Assembly: GCA_030529405.1 (NCBI GenBank)
Contig: JAUMWZ010000072.1
Coordinates: 1-7,961 of the forward strand
Reading direction: 5' to 3'
From: Bacteroides sp.
Lineage (GTDB): Bacteria > Bacteroidota > Bacteroidia > Bacteroidales > Bacteroidaceae
DNA: 7,961 nt
Of this stretch, positions 6,712 to 7,961 are shown piece by piece. The translations under genes and the position numbers were made by a program. The notes under the pieces were generated by a model. It did not search any database. It saw nothing but the letters and a program-made list of their open reading frames with translations, and had not been told where the DNA came from. Within the stretch, counting starts at the first letter, position 1; every line of letters begins with the position of its first letter.

Positions 6712-7840
6712 TATATATCCTCGGACTATTGCTTTGAGCGATAATCCAATAAAATTAGAAATCTCATCGTCCTCTTTAGTTACATATAAGATTAAAGAGG
6801 GAGATGATATACTATACACAGGTAGTGTTGAGAAAGGAGTTAGTTCCACTTACATCAATGAAATAGTAAGCAGTATTGTCTCTCCTACATTGTTACCTGT
6901 TACAGGCTCTGATGAGCTTATCTTTCCTGTGAGCAACAACTTGAAAGAATACACTGTAGAATTGTCTAATACAGAGGGAGAAAATACAGTTGTTAATCAT
7001 AAGGTTTTACTAGGTGGAATAAGTAAGCGTGCTATGCGAGATTTACACAGTGTTGGTAAGAATATATTCACCAGCAAGCTACTAAATAACACAGCTAACT
7101 TCTTGATGACTACTCGTACAGAGGAGAAATATGTTACAATCAAAGAAACAGAACTGTATCCTCTTCTTTTTATAGCTCCAAGTGACACCATACTTCTAAG
7201 GTCTAAATCACATTCAGGAGTTAGTGTGGAGATAAACAATCTAACAGAAGGCAACTTATATGCTCTGCATATAGATAATGTTCGTAAGATATTTTTCTCA
7301 GAACACAACACGCTGTGTAACTCCTTTCAGCTTCATTCTTCTGCTGGACATGCTGCCGATATAATCATCACTCCTGCAGAGATAGAGAAGGAAAGATATT
7401 GCTTGCAATTTCTTAACTCTTATGGAAGTTACGAGCGTATAGAAGTATGCGGACACCCAACAAAAGAACAAGAGTCAAAAGAAGAAGACACATATAATGA
7501 GTATGATGAAGTCGTAAATGACTATGTCGAAATGCGTAATCGAGTAAAAAGGAAAGAATCGATCAAAGTCAGCACTGGAGTTAAAACAGCTGAAGAACTT
7601 CTATTCCTATACGATATGATATGTAGTACTGAGATATATCTTATAGGCTATGAAGATAGGCATATAAGAGTGAATGTATCTGCGGATAATGCTGCAGTGT
7701 CTAAGTCCTTAGGAGAGCCTACTTCAATAGAACTGGCTCTAAGGTTCATCGACACAGAAACTCATTTTACTCACGAGTTGCCAGATGAAATAGGTTCAGC
7801 AAGAATTCATGATGATAAGTTTAACTACACATTTAATTAG
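6695..7840 (+). CDS. Bacteroidota phage tail protein (tip or baseplate-like), 381 aa
   Basis: The start ATG 6695 lies within the end of the 74-aa gene. There is no Shine-Dalgarno site, so translation is probably coupled to the small gene. The N-terminal half (about 1-110) is rich in short beta-type strands and Ser/Thr. Residues 235-253 (YCLQFLNSYGSYERIEVCG) match a motif I know from Bacteroidota phage structural proteins (F-x-N-S-[FY]-G...). It is followed by an acidic linker (about 256-285) and then by STGVKTAEELLFLYDMICS (293-311) and TEIYLI (312-317), the pattern 'TG...T..E...L..L..S..VYL' of the same proteins. The C-terminal part (about 322-356) resembles their final beta domain. No enzymatic motif, signal peptide or membrane segment is seen. 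A structural role in the distal tail is inferred from family resemblance and from its place between the tip and fibre slots. The gene ends in tandem TAG TAA. Confidence 0.75.
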   Translation: MSLTANIYPRTIALSDNPIKLEISSSSLVTYKIKEGDDILYTGSVEKGVSSTYINEIVSSIVSPTLLPVTGSDELIFPVSNNLKEYTVELSNTEGENTVVNHKVLLGGISKRAMRDLHSVGKNIFTSKLLNNTANFLMTTRTEEKYVTIKETELYPLLFIAPSDTILLRSKSHSGVSVEINNLTEGNLYALHIDNVRKIFFSEHNTLCNSFQLHSSAGHAADIIITPAEIEKERYCLQFLNSYGSYERIEVCGHPTKEQESKEEDTYNEYDEVVNDYVEMRNRVKRKESIKVSTGVKTAEELLFLYDMICSTEIYLIGYEDRHIRVNVSADNAAVSKSLGEPTSIELALRFIDTETHFTHELPDEIGSARIHDDKFNYTFN

Positions 7841-7842
7841 TA

Positions 7843-7961
7843 ATGTCAGTTTTATCAGATATGCAGAAAGTGATTGATAAAATTATCGATCACATCGACA
7901 AAACTTTACTCAAAGGCTCTGTTACGAACACACAAGTAGCCTCTGTTCTTCATTTCCTAAA
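7843..7961 (+). CDS. 5' end of a phage tail gene (partial, likely minor tail or fibre protein)
   Basis: ATG 7843 shares its A with the second of two tandem stop codons of the preceding gene (TAG TAATG), so the genes are effectively contiguous and probably coupled. Thirty-nine codons are visible before the window ends. After a helical start (MSVLSDMQKVIDKIIDHIDK), the segment GSVTNTQVASVLHFL resembles the S-[IV]-T-N-x-x-V-A-x-V-L-x-[FY]-L motif I recall near the N-terminus of Bacteroidota phage fibre or minor tail proteins, where it may attach the fibre to the tail. An in-frame ATG at 7861 is an alternative start. The function is inferred from this short motif and from position after the tip genes. 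Confidence 0.65.
   Translation, partial: MSVLSDMQKVIDKIIDHIDKTLLKGSVTNTQVASVLHFL

Overview
The window reads as the tail-morphogenesis section of a tailed bacteriophage or prophage (Caudoviricetes) infecting a member of the Bacteroidota. All genes lie on the + strand and are tightly packed. The phage assignment rests on a large tape measure protein with a recognisable TP901-type core, followed by proteins whose sequence signatures I recall from Bacteroides/Porphyromonas-type prophages. The Bacteroidota assignment rests on those same families, on near-absence of strong Shine-Dalgarno sites before most starts, on an AT-rich composition (by eye), and on a perfect match to the Bacteroidota -7 promoter box (TAnnTTTG) before the tape measure gene. 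Phage and prophage cannot be distinguished here because no integrase, attachment site or host gene is present.

Layout: (1) positions 1-118 hold the C-terminal end of an upstream gene, probably a tail gene such as the assembly chaperone slot. (2) Positions 119-219 are the only real intergenic region; it holds a strong intrinsic terminator (146-179) followed at once by a putative promoter (163-193). (3) 220-4302 encodes the tape measure protein (1360 aa), with an N-terminal coiled coil, TP901 core, hydrophobic segments, a long Lys/Glu-rich coiled coil with helical-hairpin repeats, and a Gly-rich C-terminal module with a duplicated GYSEGGY motif. (4) 4305-6434 encodes a 709-aa tail protein, possibly the tail-tip hub. 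(5) 6487-6711 encodes a 74-aa protein I do not recognise, perhaps with its own promoter. (6) 6695-7840 encodes a 381-aa tail protein overlapping the small gene by 17 nt. (7) 7843-7961 is the start of another gene whose N-terminus resembles those of Bacteroidota phage fibre or minor tail proteins.

Working model: the tape measure protein sets the length of the tail tube and leaves with the DNA on infection. The 709-aa and 381-aa proteins probably build the distal tail tip, and the truncated last gene probably begins the host-contact module. The gene order (tape measure, tip proteins, fibre) without visible contractile-baseplate genes fits a siphovirus-like tail, but the window is too short to be sure. 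I found no RNA genes, CRISPR arrays, insertion sequences or defence systems. The most interesting points are the terminator-promoter junction before the tape measure gene, the unassigned 74-aa gene, and the repeat architecture of the tape measure protein. I do not see convincing evidence of a wholly new biological system.
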